Source of the DNA: Ectothiorhodospira haloalkaliphila ATCC 51935
GTDB taxonomy: Bacteria; Pseudomonadota; Gammaproteobacteria; Ectothiorhodospirales; Ectothiorhodospiraceae
Length of the DNA stretch: 64,000 nucleotides
Direction: 5' to 3'
NCBI RefSeq assembly: GCF_000633935.1
Contig: NZ_KK214998.1
Coordinates: 1,598,411-1,662,410, forward strand
Positions 8,908 to 18,281 of this stretch are shown here, piece by piece (the first letter of the stretch is position 1; the number at the start of each line of letters is the position of its first letter). The notes beneath the pieces are model-generated. The model did no database searches and was not told the DNA's origin. It saw only the letters and a program-made list of their open reading frames with translations. The position numbers and the translations under genes are program-made.

Positions 8908-10188
8908 TTACTTTCGGGACTCGAAGATGACACGTCCGGCGGCCAGGGTATGGGTGACCCGACCCTGGAACTCCCAGCCGAAGAACGGACTGTTGCGACC
9001 GGCGCTGAGCCAGTTGTCGGCGCTGGGGCTATAGACCTTGTCCGGGTCCACCAGGGTGATGTCGGCCCGTGCATCCGGGGCCAGGGTGCCGGTGGGCAGG
9101 CCCATGATGCTGGCCGGGCCGGTGGTCACCCGCCGGATGGCCTCCATCAGGGGCAGCACGCCTTCTTCGGCCAGCCTCAGCGTCAGCGGCAGCAGGGTTT
9201 CCAGGGTGGACATGCCGGCCTGGGTGGCCGGGAACGGGGCCAGTTTGGCGTCCGCCTCGTGGGGTTGATGGTCCGAGCAGATGGCGGCGATGGTGCCGTC
9301 GGCCACCGCCTGGCGCAGGCCCTCGCGGTCACGGGCGGTGCGCAGCGGTGGCACCACGTGACACAGGCTGTTGAAGTCCGCCACGTCCATCTCGGTAAGG
9401 AACAGCTGGTGAGCGCATACATCGGCCGTCACCGGGAGGCCGTCCTGCCGGGCGCGGGCCACCAGGGCGGCACCCCTTGCCGTGGACAGTCGGCACAGAT
9501 GGATGCGGGCGCCCGTCTGGGCCACCAGTGCCAGGATGACCCCCAGGCTGGCTGTTTCCGCGGCCTCGGGGATACCCGTCAGCCCCAGGCGGGTGGCCAC
9601 GGAGCCCTCGTGGGCACAGCCACCCGCAGCCAGGGAACGGTCGATGGGGTGCAGGAAGACGGTGATCTCGTGGCTGGCAGCATATTCCAGAGCCCGGCGC
9701 AGCAGCACGTGGCTGTCCAGGGGTTTGAGGCCCTGGCTGGCACCCAGGGCGCCGGCCCGCTTGAGTGCTGCCATTTCCGCCAGTTGCTGACCCTGCAGGC
9801 CTTCGGTGAGTGCCCCCAGGGGATGCACGCGCACGCCGCAGGCCTGTTTGGCGCGGCGATGAATCAGTTCGATCTGAGCGGGGGAATCCACCGGCGGGTC
9901 CGTGTCCGGGGGGCAGATGAGGGTGGTGATGCCGGCGCTGGCGGCGGCCCGGGTCTCGGAGGCGATGGTGGCCTTGTTCTCGAACCCCGGCTCGCGCAGG
10001 CGCGCCGCCAGATCCACCAGCCCGGGCAGCACCCAGCGACCCCGGGCATCGATACGCCGGTCGGGGTTGAACCCCTCCGGCGCGACACCCATTGCGACGA
10101 TCCGCTCTTTTTCGATGAACAGATCCGTGACTTCATCCAGGCCCTGGTGCGGATCAATGACCCGGCCCTGTTCTATCAACAGCTTCAT
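8908..10188 (-). CDS. pyrX: Non-catalytic dihydroorotase homologue (PyrC'/PyrX)
   Basis: A 426-residue amidohydrolase-fold protein aligned with dihydroorotase. The metal-binding D-x-H-x-H-L-R-E-P-G motif reads [10 protein letters not shown] at residues 59-68, so both histidines are replaced (A61 and R63). The SDHQPHE aspartate motif is kept. In Pseudomonas the equivalent inactive protein is needed to assemble aspartate transcarbamoylase with PyrB. That role is likely here because the start overlaps the end of pyrB by 4 bp. An active dihydroorotase must then be elsewhere in the genome. Confidence 0.88.
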   Translation of the reverse strand: MKLLIEQGRVIDPHQGLDEVTDLFIEKERIVAMGVAPEGFNPDRRIDARGRWVLPGLVDLAARLREPGFENKATIASETRAAASAGITTLICPPDTDPPVDSPAQIELIHRRAKQACGVRVHPLGALTEGLQGQQLAEMAALKRAGALGASQGLKPLDSHVLLRRALEYAASHEITVFLHPIDRSLAAGGCAHEGSVATRLGLTGIPEAAETASLGVILALVAQTGARIHLCRLSTARGAALVARARQDGLPVTADVCAHQLFLTEMDVADFNSLCHVVPPLRTARDREGLRQAVADGTIAAICSDHQPHEADAKLAPFPATQAGMSTLETLLPLTLRLAEEGVLPLMEAIRRVTTGPASIMGLPTGTLAPDARADITLVDPDKVYSPSADNWLSAGRNSPFFGWEFQGRVTHTLAAGRVIFESRK

Positions 10189-11207
10189 TGCGATGCCCCC
10201 TGGTTGACGCTCCCCCCCATGATCATGGACATCACGGCCATGCGCACGGCGATACCATAGGTCACCTGCTTGAGGATGACGGACTGTGGTCCGTCCGCCA
10301 CCCGGGAGTCGATTTCCACGCCCCGGTTGGCCGGGCCGGGATGCATGACGATGGCCTCGGGGGCAGCCAGGGCCAGGCGCTCCTCGTTCAGGCCCCAGAG
10401 CTGGAAGAACTCGTGCTCGGAGGGCAGCAGGCCGCTATCCATGCGCTCTCGCTGCAGTCGCAGCATGATGATCACGTCCACATCCTTGAGGCCGGCGCGG
10501 ATGTCGTGGAAGACATGCACACCCAGTTCCTCCACAAAGGCTGGCAGCAGGGTGCGAGGGGCGATCACCCGCACCTCGCCAGCGCCCAGGACGTTGAGGG
10601 CGTGGATCTGGGAGCGGGCCACCCGCGAATGCAGGATGTCACCGACGATGGCCACCCTCAGGGCGGAGAAATCCCCTTTGTGGTGGCGGATGGTGAACAT
10701 GTCCAGCAGCGCCTGAGTGGGGTGGGCATGACGACCGTCGCCGGCGTTGAGCACGCTCACGTGGGGTGCCACGTGCCGGGCGATGAAGTGGGCGGCACCG
10801 CTGTCGGCGTGACGCACCACGAACATGTCCACCAGCATGGCTTCCAGGTTGCGCAGGGTGTCCAGCAGGCTCTCGCCCTTCACCGTGGCCGAGGTGCTGA
10901 TGTTGATGTTGAGCACGTCGGCGGACAGGCGTTTGGCGGCCAGTTCGAAGGTGGTGCGGGTGCGGGTGCTGGCCTCGAAGAACAGGTTCATCACCGTCTT
11001 GCCCCGCAGCAGGGGCACCTTTTTCACCGTCTGGGCGTTCACGCCCAGGAAGGATTCGGCGGTGTCCAGGATCTCGGTGATCAAGGGCCGGGAGAGCCCT
11101 TCGATGGTCAGCAGATGGCGCAGCCGACCCTGGTCGCCAAACTGCAGCGATGGAGGCAGTGGCCCCGAGGTGGCTGGAGCAGGGGGGGTGGGCCGGGCCT
11201 CCGTCAT
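10185..11207 (-). CDS. pyrB: Aspartate carbamoyltransferase catalytic subunit
   Basis: PyrB condenses carbamoyl phosphate and aspartate, the first committed step of pyrimidine synthesis. The 340-residue protein has the carbamoyl-phosphate motif STRTR at 80-84, the HPTQALLD motif near the centre and [11 protein letters not shown] near the C-terminus. The roughly 25-residue proline-rich N-terminal extension is typical of the PyrB that pairs with an inactive PyrC. The start overlaps pyrR by an ATGA junction, which implies translational coupling. Confidence 0.96.
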   Translation of the reverse strand: MTEARPTPPAPATSGPLPPSLQFGDQGRLRHLLTIEGLSRPLITEILDTAESFLGVNAQTVKKVPLLRGKTVMNLFFEASTRTRTTFELAAKRLSADVLNINISTSATVKGESLLDTLRNLEAMLVDMFVVRHADSGAAHFIARHVAPHVSVLNAGDGRHAHPTQALLDMFTIRHHKGDFSALRVAIVGDILHSRVARSQIHALNVLGAGEVRVIAPRTLLPAFVEELGVHVFHDIRAGLKDVDVIIMLRLQRERMDSGLLPSEHEFFQLWGLNEERLALAAPEAIVMHPGPANRGVEIDSRVADGPQSVILKQVTYGIAVRMAVMSMIMGGSVNQGASQ

Positions 11208-11713
11208 GACGATGCCTCCAGTTGCACGATATCCAGATGCAACGGCTCAGGGCCGCGCAGCTTCACTTGTTGGTCCGGGTTCAGCTTCAGGTGTTCCCCC
11301 ACCACCTGGGCCTGGATGGGCAACTCTCGTCCGTCGCGCTCCACCAGCACCACCAGGGTCACCGAGGCGGGCCGCCCATAATCGAAGATCTCGTTCATGG
11401 CGGCGCGGATGGTGCGGCCAGTGAAGAGCACGTCGTCCACCAGCAAGATATGCCGGTCTTCAACCGAGAAGGGGATGGAGGAGGGTTTCACCTGGGGGTG
11501 CATGCCGATGCGACTGAAGTCATCCCGGTAGAAGGAGATGTCCAGTCTGCCCAATGGGGCCTCCAGCTGCAGGCGGGACTGCAACTGCTCGGCCACCCAG
11601 ACACCGCCACTGTGAATGCCCACCAGGCCGGGATCGGTGATGCTCTTGTCCTGCAGGCGGTGACGCAGTTCGTCGGCCATGCGGTCCAGGAGCTGTTTGA
11701 CGTGTTCAGTCAT
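11204..11713 (-). CDS. pyrR: PyrR bifunctional pyrimidine regulator / uracil phosphoribosyltransferase
   Basis: A 169-residue phosphoribosyltransferase-fold protein with the PRPP-binding loop [13 protein letters not shown] at about 89-101. It starts at the ATG at 11713 (MTEHVKQLL), 8 bases inside the end of ruvX. In Firmicutes PyrR binds an mRNA attenuator. I see no antiterminator structure here because the gene overlaps ruvX. The role may therefore be enzymatic or a different mode of control, as discussed for Pseudomonas. Confidence 0.93.
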   Translation of the reverse strand: MTEHVKQLLDRMADELRHRLQDKSITDPGLVGIHSGGVWVAEQLQSRLQLEAPLGRLDISFYRDDFSRIGMHPQVKPSSIPFSVEDRHILLVDDVLFTGRTIRAAMNEIFDYGRPASVTLVVLVERDGRELPIQAQVVGEHLKLNPDQQVKLRGPEPLHLDIVQLEASS

Positions 11714-12182
11714 GGGAGGTCTCTTGGGAAAGCCAGTGTTCCAGGAGCACCGCCGCCGCCACGGCGTCGATGTCCTCTTTGCGAATACGCCCGCGGCGTC
11801 CCTCGCGGCGCCAGTCCTTGAGATGGGATTCGGCCTCGGCGGAGGTGAATTGTTCATCCACCGGGCGCACCTTCAAGCCGTAGCGGGCACGCAGCCGGTC
11901 AGAAAAGGCCTGGATGCGTCGGGCCAGGGGGTGCTCGGTGCCGTCATCCGTTTCCGGCAGACCCACTACCAGCAACTGGGGCTGCCATTCGCGCACCAGG
12001 GTGTCCAGGCGGGGCCATTCGGGGATGCCGTTGCGGGCCGGCAGGGTTTCCAGGGGGGCGCTGGTGCCGGTGAGGCCATTACCCACCGCCACCCCAATGC
12101 GTCTCTCGCCATAGTCCAGCCCCAGTACCGTGCCCGACGTGGCCGGCCCCGTATTCGCCGGCTTCGATCGCTGTTCAGGCAT
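11706..12182 (-). CDS. ruvX: Putative pre-16S rRNA nuclease / Holliday junction resolvase RuvX (YqgF)
   Basis: A 158-residue RNase H-fold protein. The N-terminal LGLDYGERRIGVAVG holds the first catalytic aspartate, VVGLPETDDGTEH lies in the middle, and VDEQFTSAEAE and KEDIDAVAAAVLL supply the remaining acidic residues. The family matures the 5' end of 16S rRNA. It overlaps algH upstream and pyrR downstream by 8 bases each, as part of a tightly packed operon. Confidence 0.94.
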   Translation of the reverse strand: MPEQRSKPANTGPATSGTVLGLDYGERRIGVAVGNGLTGTSAPLETLPARNGIPEWPRLDTLVREWQPQLLVVGLPETDDGTEHPLARRIQAFSDRLRARYGLKVRPVDEQFTSAEAESHLKDWRREGRRGRIRKEDIDAVAAAVLLEHWLSQETSHD

Positions 12183-12732
12183 GTCCCGCCTGGCCGGTCA
12201 TCAGCGACAGATCGACCCCCAGGCGGCCCGCGGCAGCCTGCCAGCGCTTTTCGGTGGGTTGCTGGAAGAGGATGTCCGGGTCGGAGGCGCAGGTGAGCCA
12301 GGCGTTCTCGCCGATCTCCTGTTCCAGTTGCCCGGGGCCCCAGCCGGCGTAGCCCAGGGCGATGAGGTAGGACTCGGGGCCGCTGCCGCGGGCCATGGCC
12401 TCCAGGATGTCCCGGGAGGTGGTGACCGAGATCCGCTCGCTCACCTGCATGGTGGAAGTCCAGCGTCGCTCCGGCGGGTGCAGGATGAAGCCCCGGTCCG
12501 GTTGTACCGGGCCACCATTGAAGACGGGTACCTGGCTGGCGTCCACCTCGATGGAGATGCCCATGTGCTCCAGCACCGACTCCAGGGTGAGGTCGGTGGG
12601 ATGGTTGATGACGATGCCCATGGCGCCATCCTCGCTGTGCTCGCACACGTAGGTGACCGAATGAAAGAAATTCGGATCCTCCAGCGAGGGCATGGCGATC
12701 AGGAACTGGTCTGTGAAGTTGGCACTGTGCAT
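12175..12732 (-). CDS. algH: UPF0301 protein AlgH (YqgE)
   Basis: A 185-residue UPF0301 protein starting at the ATG at 12732. A GTG five codons upstream is possible. Conserved features are FLIAMPSLEDPNFFHSV at the N-terminus, GAMGIVINHP near residue 45, and the GYAGWGPGQLEQEI motif. The name comes from an alginate regulatory phenotype in Pseudomonas, but the molecular function is unknown. Its position immediately before ruvX is widely conserved. Confidence 0.92.
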   Translation of the reverse strand: MHSANFTDQFLIAMPSLEDPNFFHSVTYVCEHSEDGAMGIVINHPTDLTLESVLEHMGISIEVDASQVPVFNGGPVQPDRGFILHPPERRWTSTMQVSERISVTTSRDILEAMARGSGPESYLIALGYAGWGPGQLEQEIGENAWLTCASDPDILFQQPTEKRWQAAAGRLGVDLSLMTGQAGHA

Positions 12733-12822
12733 GGGTTCAGGGCGCACTTGGGGTACATGGGCTAGTGTACACCCTTGATGCCGGCTGTCGTAGGTGGGGC
12801 AGTCAGTCAGATCGACCGATGT

Positions 12823-13707
12823 TCAACGGGTGCGCAGGGTCTGGTTGCCCTGGAACACCCAGGTGCGGGTAATCATGATCTGGTCGTAGGACTTGCGCAT
12901 GTCGGCCGGGAAGGGCGCGAAAGGACCCGCCAGATCGACGATGCGCCGGGCTGCGTCGTCCAGCACGCGCTCTCCGGAACTGTTGCCCACCTCGATGCTC
13001 AGCACCTGGCCCTCCTGGTCCACCAGCACGCTGAGCACCAGGGAGCCGGAGAGACGCTGGCGCCGCGCCTCATCCGGGTAGTTGAGGTTGCCCACCCGCT
13101 CCACCTTGCGTACCCAGGCATCCAGATAACTGGCCTCCACGGCGGACTTGGCGCTCAGGGCATCCACGTAATGGGTGCGGGGACGATGGCCGTGGCGTCG
13201 GTTCTGTTCGGATATCTCCGAACTCAACCGCGCCATCTGCAGGCTGCGCTCCACCAGTTCATCGGTGGTCAGTTCACGCGTGGGTGCTGGCGTTTCGGTG
13301 GGGGTGTCCGGCGTGGCGGGCTGTTCGCTCTGCTCCGCGGTGATCACCTCCACTGCTTCCCGGGGCGTGGGTTCCGGGGCGCCGGCGCGCAATTCTTCCG
13401 GAGCCAGGCCGTCGGTGGGTCTGAGCAGGGGGGCGGTCACCGGACTGCTGGGGCGCTCCTCGTCGGCCTCACGGCCGCTGGCCTGTTGATCCACCTGGGC
13501 GATGTGGCGGGCATCGTCGGGCGTTTCCCGGGACTGGGTCTGCACCAGCACCACATCCATCATGGGTGGGCGTTCCAGGGGAGGCGCCGGCTCGAAATCG
13601 AAGCCCAGGCCGAAGATGACGATGCCGTGGATCGCCAGCGCCAGGAAGATTCCCAGGCCCAGGCGGTCGCCGGGTGTCACCATGCTGGAGGGGGTCAGGT
13701 TGCTCAC
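12823..13707 (-). CDS. tonB: TonB family energy-transducing protein
   Basis: A 294-residue protein with an N-terminal membrane anchor (LGLGIFLALAIHGIVIFGLGF), a long Pro/Glu/Thr-rich periplasmic linker and a C-terminal TonB fold around YPDEARRQRLSGSLVLSVLV. I chose the GTG at 13707 because it overlaps the upstream stop as GTGA; an ATG at 13683 is the alternative. In Pseudomonas the TonB at this locus (TonB3) has been tied to twitching motility, which fits the surrounding pil genes. No exbBD lies nearby. Confidence 0.88.
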   Translation of the reverse strand: MSNLTPSSMVTPGDRLGLGIFLALAIHGIVIFGLGFDFEPAPPLERPPMMDVVLVQTQSRETPDDARHIAQVDQQASGREADEERPSSPVTAPLLRPTDGLAPEELRAGAPEPTPREAVEVITAEQSEQPATPDTPTETPAPTRELTTDELVERSLQMARLSSEISEQNRRHGHRPRTHYVDALSAKSAVEASYLDAWVRKVERVGNLNYPDEARRQRLSGSLVLSVLVDQEGQVLSIEVGNSSGERVLDDAARRIVDLAGPFAPFPADMRKSYDQIMITRTWVFQGNQTLRTR

Positions 13708-14213
13708 GCTGAAGGCGAAAGCCGTCGTTGCATCAGGACCGCCATTGTACCGCTCACCAGACCGAAAATCAGTGAGAAGGTGAGCAACACCGGCAGCAGT
13801 TTGAGCAGGCTGGCGTGGGGGATGAACAGCCACCAGGCCAGCAGGAACTGCCCCAGCATGTGCGCCAGGGCCGCCAGCACGCACAGTCCCATGGGACTCA
13901 GGGCCCGGCCTGCCAGACAATGGGCCAGGCCCAGGGCTGCAAGGCTGCACAGGGCACCGGCGGCGCTGAGCCAGAACGTGGGGCTGAGAAAGGTGCCGAT
14001 CACCAGGCTGCCGGCCAGCACCCGCAGGCCGGTCACCCAGGCAGCCATGCGCCAGCCATAGAGCACCAGAACCAGCACGGTAATCACGTTGGCCAGTCCC
14101 GGCTTGATCCCCGGCAGCGGGCTGGGGAAGGCGGCCTCCAGCACGTGCACGGCAATGGCCAGGGCGGCCAGCCAGGCAATCAGGTGGTCTTCGCGGGTGG
14201 TGGCAAGCTGCAC
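13704..14213 (-). CDS. Gx transporter family protein (heptaprenyl diphosphate synthase component I-like)
   Basis: A 169-residue protein with about five transmembrane helices, including the family hallmark FPSPLPGIKPGLANVITVL near residue 29. Members are annotated as Gx transporters and resemble ECF-type S components. The usual neighbours are a NusG domain II protein and ApbE, and both follow here. The transported compound is unknown; a flavin or quinone-related molecule is possible (inference). Confidence 0.85.
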   Translation of the reverse strand: MQLATTREDHLIAWLAALAIAVHVLEAAFPSPLPGIKPGLANVITVLVLVLYGWRMAAWVTGLRVLAGSLVIGTFLSPTFWLSAAGALCSLAALGLAHCLAGRALSPMGLCVLAALAHMLGQFLLAWWLFIPHASLLKLLPVLLTFSLIFGLVSGTMAVLMQRRLSPSA

Positions 14214-14230
14214 GGGGGCGATGTCGGGAG

Positions 14231-14593
14231 TCAGTAGTTCATGCTGTCGAATTCGGACTCATCGCCCAGCACCTCGATGATCACCCGGTTGGGCAGGCTC
14301 ACGGCCATGTCGCCGGCCCGCCTCAACCAGCCTGCGCTCTGGCAGATGCCCTGGGAGCCGGGGGAAGCGGCACAGCGCGCGGCTCCATCGGCGATCTCCA
14401 CCACGGTGATGCCGGCAGGGCCCGAGATCTCCAGTTGCCGGGCCTCGTTCAGGGGCAGCCGGGCCACCTCTTCGTTGCCGGAAATCACCCGCACCTGCGA
14501 GGCGGGGGCACCCGGGCTCCAAAGCCAGGCATAGGTGCTGGCCACCAGCCCGCAGGCCAGCAGGATCACCAGGGCGTCGGCTCGGGTGATCAT
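14231..14593 (-). CDS. NusG domain II-containing protein
   Basis: A 120-residue protein with one N-terminal membrane helix (ADALVILLACGLVASTYAWLW) and a periplasmic NusG domain II. The domain has a paired-cysteine region (RCAASPGSQGICQSAGWLRRAGD) and ends with LPNRVIIEV. It lies between apbE, with a 4-bp overlap, and the Gx transporter gene. This three-gene arrangement is common, but its molecular role is unresolved. Confidence 0.87.
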   Translation of the reverse strand: MITRADALVILLACGLVASTYAWLWSPGAPASQVRVISGNEEVARLPLNEARQLEISGPAGITVVEIADGAARCAASPGSQGICQSAGWLRRAGDMAVSLPNRVIIEVLGDESEFDSMNY

Positions 14594-15675
14594 GCCGGCG
14601 GGGCGACGGACGCCGCGTCCTGCCCGTCGGGCAGCGGCGTGATGATGCGATCCTTGGGCTTCGTCTCGAAACGCACCCGCTTTTCCATGGCCGGGGTCAT
14701 GTGCACCACGCCCGCATCATCGATGAGCATGACCTTCTCGATGCCCAGGCGGGCGGCGATGCGGGGCCAGTCGTCGGTACCGGCGATGAACAGGGCGGTG
14801 CTGGCCACATCCGCCTCGGCGGCATGATCATGGATCACCGTGACCGATCGGGTGCCCCGTGCGGGATGACCGGTACGCGGGTCGAGAATGTGGTGATAAC
14901 GCTCGCCCTCGTGCATGAAATACCGCTCATAGTCGCCGGAGGTGAAAATGGCCTCATCGCCCTTGGTGTCGATGGCCGCGAGCACGCCCTGACCGTCGGG
15001 CGCGCGAACGCCGATGCGCCAGGGGCGGTTGCCCGGTCGGCCAATGGCGCGCAGGTCGCCCCCGGCATTGAGTATGGCGTTTTCCACGCCCAGGTCCTTG
15101 AGGTGTTCCATGGCCTGATGCAGGCCATACCCCTTGGCGTAGGCCCCCAGGTCCAGGCGCACGGCGGTATTGTGACTGCGCATGCGGATGCCGTCGATCC
15201 ATACATCGTCCATGGCAGGCTGTTGCTCCAGGATCGCCTGAATCTCCGCTTCATCCGGCGGCGGCCCCTGAGGATCGTCCGACTGAAAGCCCCACAGGGC
15301 AAACAGCTCTCCCAGGGCCGGATTGAACAAGCCCTCGGTGGCCTCGGAGAGTCGCTTGGCCTCGATGATCAGCGGCAGTACCGAGGGGTTGGCGGAGAAT
15401 TCCATGCCGGTGGCCAGCAGTTGGTTGGTGCGCCCCATGGGGCCGGGTTCCCAGGCATGCCAGGCGCCGTGCATGTAGTCCAGATCCGCCCGCACGGCCT
15501 CAGCGGCGGTGCGGGCCAGTTCCCGGTCAGCGGTGTAGATGTTCAGTTCGACGATGGTGCCGAAGGCGATGAAACGGTCCCGATGAATCTCCGGACGCTC
15601 GCAGCCGGCCATGAGGGCGGTGGTCACGAGGATGGCCAGTACCGCAGCGGCCCTGTGAAGGATTGCCCGGCTCAT
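14590..15675 (-). CDS. apbE: FAD:protein FMN transferase ApbE (lipoprotein)
   Basis: ApbE attaches FMN to threonine residues of exported proteins such as Rnf and Nqr subunits. The 361-residue precursor has a lipoprotein signal ending in LMAGC (C24). The core contains AGGDLRAIGRP and a GHPARGTRSVTVIHDHAAEADVASTA region holding the metal and FAD ligands. No Rnf, Nqr or NosR target lies in the window, so the acceptor is unknown. It overlaps gshB and the NusG II gene by 4 bases each. Confidence 0.94.
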   Translation of the reverse strand: MSRAILHRAAAVLAILVTTALMAGCERPEIHRDRFIAFGTIVELNIYTADRELARTAAEAVRADLDYMHGAWHAWEPGPMGRTNQLLATGMEFSANPSVLPLIIEAKRLSEATEGLFNPALGELFALWGFQSDDPQGPPPDEAEIQAILEQQPAMDDVWIDGIRMRSHNTAVRLDLGAYAKGYGLHQAMEHLKDLGVENAILNAGGDLRAIGRPGNRPWRIGVRAPDGQGVLAAIDTKGDEAIFTSGDYERYFMHEGERYHHILDPRTGHPARGTRSVTVIHDHAAEADVASTALFIAGTDDWPRIAARLGIEKVMLIDDAGVVHMTPAMEKRVRFETKPKDRIITPLPDGQDAASVAPPA

Positions 15676-16637
15676 GCCTCAGCCTCCAGTTTGCGGGCGA
15701 TGGCACCCATGAGTTGATCTCCGATATCCAGTCCGAACAGGGTGTCCAGTTCCCGGATGCAGGTGGGGCTGGTCACATTGATCTCGGTGAGATAATCACC
15801 GATCACGTCCAGGCCCACGAAGGTGAGTCCCTTTTCCCTGAGCCTGGGGCCCACCTGCTGGCAGATCCACTGATCCCGGTCGCTGAGCGCCAGACCCTCG
15901 CCACGCCCGCCCACGGCCAGGTTGGCGCGGTTTTCACCCTCAGCCGGGATGCGGGCCAGGGCGTAGGGTACCGGTTCGCCGTCGATGAGCAGGATGCGTT
16001 TGTCCCCCTGGCGATATTCGGGCAGGAAGCGCTGCGCCATCACCGTGCGGGTGCCCCGTTGCGTCATGGTCTCCAGGATGACCCCCGTGTTGCTGTCCCC
16101 CGGGGTGAGGCGGAAGACGGAAACGCCCCCCATGCCATCCAGGGGTTTGACCACGATATCCCCCTGGTGTGCCATGAACTCGCGGATGCGGCCGGGGTCG
16201 CGGCTGACCAGTGTGGGCGGGCAGCACTGGGGGAACCAGGCGGTGAACAGCTTTTCATTGGCGTCCCGCAGACTGGCCGGGTGATTCACCACATGGCAGC
16301 CCTCGGCCATGGCCAGCTCCAGCAAATAGGTGGTGTAGATATACTCCATGTCGAAGGGGGGATCCTTGCGCATGAGGATCACGTCCAGGTCAGCCAGGGG
16401 ATGGGTGCCGGCCTCATCCAGCTCGTACCAGTGCATGGGGTCGTCGCGGACCGCCACCGGGCGGGAACTGGCCAGCACGCGGCCGTCCTCCAGCCACAGG
16501 TCACCCTGTTCCAGATAATGCAGATGCCAGCCCCGGGACTGGGCAGCCAGCAGCATGGCCAGGGTGGAGTCCTTCTTCACCTGGATGCCCGCAATCGGGT
16601 CCATGACTACGCCCAATCGGATGTCTGTGCCGTTCAT
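15672..16637 (-). CDS. gshB: Glutathione synthetase
   Basis: GshB is an ATP-grasp enzyme joining gamma-glutamylcysteine and glycine. The 321-residue protein starts at the ATG at 16637. It has the N-terminal LGVVMDPIAGIQVKKDST, the ATP-grasp segments DIVVKPLDGMGGVSVFR and LTEINVTSPTCIRE, and standard family length. It is divergent from pilG, the same arrangement I recall from Pseudomonas. Confidence 0.96.
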   Translation of the reverse strand: MNGTDIRLGVVMDPIAGIQVKKDSTLAMLLAAQSRGWHLHYLEQGDLWLEDGRVLASSRPVAVRDDPMHWYELDEAGTHPLADLDVILMRKDPPFDMEYIYTTYLLELAMAEGCHVVNHPASLRDANEKLFTAWFPQCCPPTLVSRDPGRIREFMAHQGDIVVKPLDGMGGVSVFRLTPGDSNTGVILETMTQRGTRTVMAQRFLPEYRQGDKRILLIDGEPVPYALARIPAEGENRANLAVGGRGEGLALSDRDQWICQQVGPRLREKGLTFVGLDVIGDYLTEINVTSPTCIRELDTLFGLDIGDQLMGAIARKLEAEA

Positions 16638-16723
16638 CGGCCCACCCCACACGCTTTCAAGGAGAATGGGTGCATCATACAAGACAGCAAAGGCAAAGCC
16701 ATTGGCGGCGGCCTGGGGTTTTG

Positions 16724-16753
16724 TTTGATACGGCCCGGGGCATGGAGTAAATT
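16724..16753 (+). promoter_or_regulatory. Candidate promoter for the pilG-chpC operon
   Basis: A TTTGAT at 16724-16729 and a TAAATT at 16748-16753, separated by 18 bases, lie 25 bases before the pilG start. The 141-base divergent region must also hold the gshB promoter on the other strand. Both hexamers are imperfect, so this is tentative. Confidence 0.35.
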
Positions 16754-16778
16754 CGGGGGCCTGTCTTGACACAACGGC

Positions 16779-17210
16779 ATGCACGGGGGCGTCGTGAGCG
16801 AACACACCGAGGAAGGCGGTAGCGGGGAGGAGGATCTCTCGGGACTCAAGGTGATGGTCATCGACGATAGCAAGACCATCCGGCGCACGGCTGAGACACT
16901 GCTGAAAAAGCATGGCTGCGAGGTGGTGACGGCCACCGACGGCTTCGAGGCCCTGGCCAAGATCGCCGAGCACAAGCCGGACATCATCTTTGTGGACATC
17001 ATGATGCCGCGGCTGGATGGCTATCAGACCTGTGCACTGATCAAGCACAACCGGTTGTTCAAGCAAACGCCGGTGATCATGCTGTCCAGCAAGGACAGCA
17101 TATTCGACAAGGCCCGGGGGCGTATCGTCGGCTCGGAGCAGTACCTGACCAAACCCTTCACCCGTGACGACCTGCTGGGTGCCATCAGGTCGCATGTCAG
17201 GAAACAGTAG
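16779..17210 (+). CDS. pilG: Twitching motility response regulator PilG
   Basis: A 143-residue stand-alone receiver protein. The acidic pocket is in VMVIDDSKTIRR, the phosphoacceptor is D73 in FVDIMMPRLDG, and the conserved lysine is in YLTKPF. PilG acts in the Pil-Chp pathway that controls pilus extension and cAMP. The N-terminal 20 residues are poorly conserved; a GTG at 16794 is an alternative start. It is the first gene of the operon. Confidence 0.94.
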   Translation: MHGGVVSEHTEEGGSGEEDLSGLKVMVIDDSKTIRRTAETLLKKHGCEVVTATDGFEALAKIAEHKPDIIFVDIMMPRLDGYQTCALIKHNRLFKQTPVIMLSSKDSIFDKARGRIVGSEQYLTKPFTRDDLLGAIRSHVRKQ

Positions 17211-17297
17211 GCCAGGCCCGGGGTGGGGCCGACCATACCCGGCCCATGCCGCCATCAGGGCGGATGAGGCCCAGAGCATCCATAGGGAGACCATGTC

Positions 17298-17660
17298 ATG
17301 ACCCGCATCCTGGTGGTCGATGATTCACCCACCGAACTGCATGTCATCAAGACCATGCTGGGCAAGCATGGCTATGAGGTGAGCACCGCTTCCAGCGGTG
17401 AGGATGGCATGGCCAAGGCGCGGGAGATCCTGCCGGACCTCATCCTCATGGATGTGGTCATGCCTGGCCTCAATGGTTTTCAGGCCACCCGGCAGCTGAG
17501 CCAGGACGCCGCGACCGCCAGGATCCCGGTGATCGTGGTCACCACGAAGGATCAGGAAACGGACCGGGTCTGGGCCATGCGCCAGGGTGCGCGGGATTAC
17601 ATCGTCAAGCCCGTGAAGGAGAAGGATCTGCTGGAACGGCTCAAGGACATCCTGCCCTGA
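17298..17660 (+). CDS. pilH: Twitching motility response regulator PilH
   Basis: A 120-residue single receiver domain with DD at residues 8-9, phosphoacceptor D52 in LMDVVMPGLNG and a C-terminal VKPVKEKDL lysine. PilH acts as the second CheY-like output or phosphate sink of the Pil-Chp system. Its TGA stop shares one base with the pilI start. Confidence 0.94.
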   Translation: MTRILVVDDSPTELHVIKTMLGKHGYEVSTASSGEDGMAKAREILPDLILMDVVMPGLNGFQATRQLSQDAATARIPVIVVTTKDQETDRVWAMRQGARDYIVKPVKEKDLLERLKDILP

Positions 17661-18220
17661 TGGAGTCCACCCAGACCCATACGGCGGCCGCGGATCCCTT
17701 CGCCTACCTGGTCTCCATGGAGCGCAAGGGGCGCTCCCTGGGTGGGCAGCTGCCCATTCAGGAGGAGCTGCGCGGGGCCTGGAAGGGCGTTCTGTTCCGC
17801 ATTCACGGCGAATCCCTGCTGGCCCCCATGGAACAGGTGGCAGAAATCGTGACGCCCCCCTCGTTCACGCGCATCCCAGGGGTCAAGCCCTGGGCCCTGG
17901 GCATGGCCAACATGCGGGGCAACCTGCTGCCCATGATGGATCTGCACGGGTTCCTGTACGGCGACAACCTGGAATTCGATCCGCGACGGCAACGCCTGCT
18001 GGTGATGAATCACCAGGGCGTGTATGCCGGGCTGCTGGTGGAGAGCGTACTGGGGATGAAGCACTACTGGCGTGAAGAGCGGCTGGACGACGTGCCCGAG
18101 GTGGATGCGCGCCTGCAGCCTTACCTGGCCGGAGCCTGCCGCCGGGGTGATGAACATCTGGCGGTCTTCAGCCCGTGGAAGCTGGTGGACGACGAACAAT
18201 TCATGAACATCTCGGCGTAA
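17660..18220 (+). CDS. pilI: CheW-like coupling protein PilI
   Basis: A 186-residue CheW-domain adaptor linking the PilJ receptor to the ChpA kinase. It has [26 protein letters not shown] split over the first conserved CheW strands, then LLPMMDL and VLGMKHY. The start overlaps the pilH stop as TGATG, which suggests coupled translation. Confidence 0.92.
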   Translation: MESTQTHTAAADPFAYLVSMERKGRSLGGQLPIQEELRGAWKGVLFRIHGESLLAPMEQVAEIVTPPSFTRIPGVKPWALGMANMRGNLLPMMDLHGFLYGDNLEFDPRRQRLLVMNHQGVYAGLLVESVLGMKHYWREERLDDVPEVDARLQPYLAGACRRGDEHLAVFSPWKLVDDEQFMNISA

Positions 18221-18281
18221 GCCGGTATCACACACAGGGTGCCATGGCGGCAGACGCCCATGGCGGGTCGAGGGAGACACG

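Noticed and set aside
8908-10188. Active dihydroorotase
   Set aside because: Both histidines of the HxH metal motif are replaced.
8566-10260. A 564-codon plus-strand frame over the pyrX region
   Set aside because: Gly/Gln/His-rich antisense product without any recognisable domain.
16766-16771. Perfect TTGACA before pilG
   Set aside because: It is 8 bases from the start codon, so a matching -10 would lie inside the gene and none is seen there.
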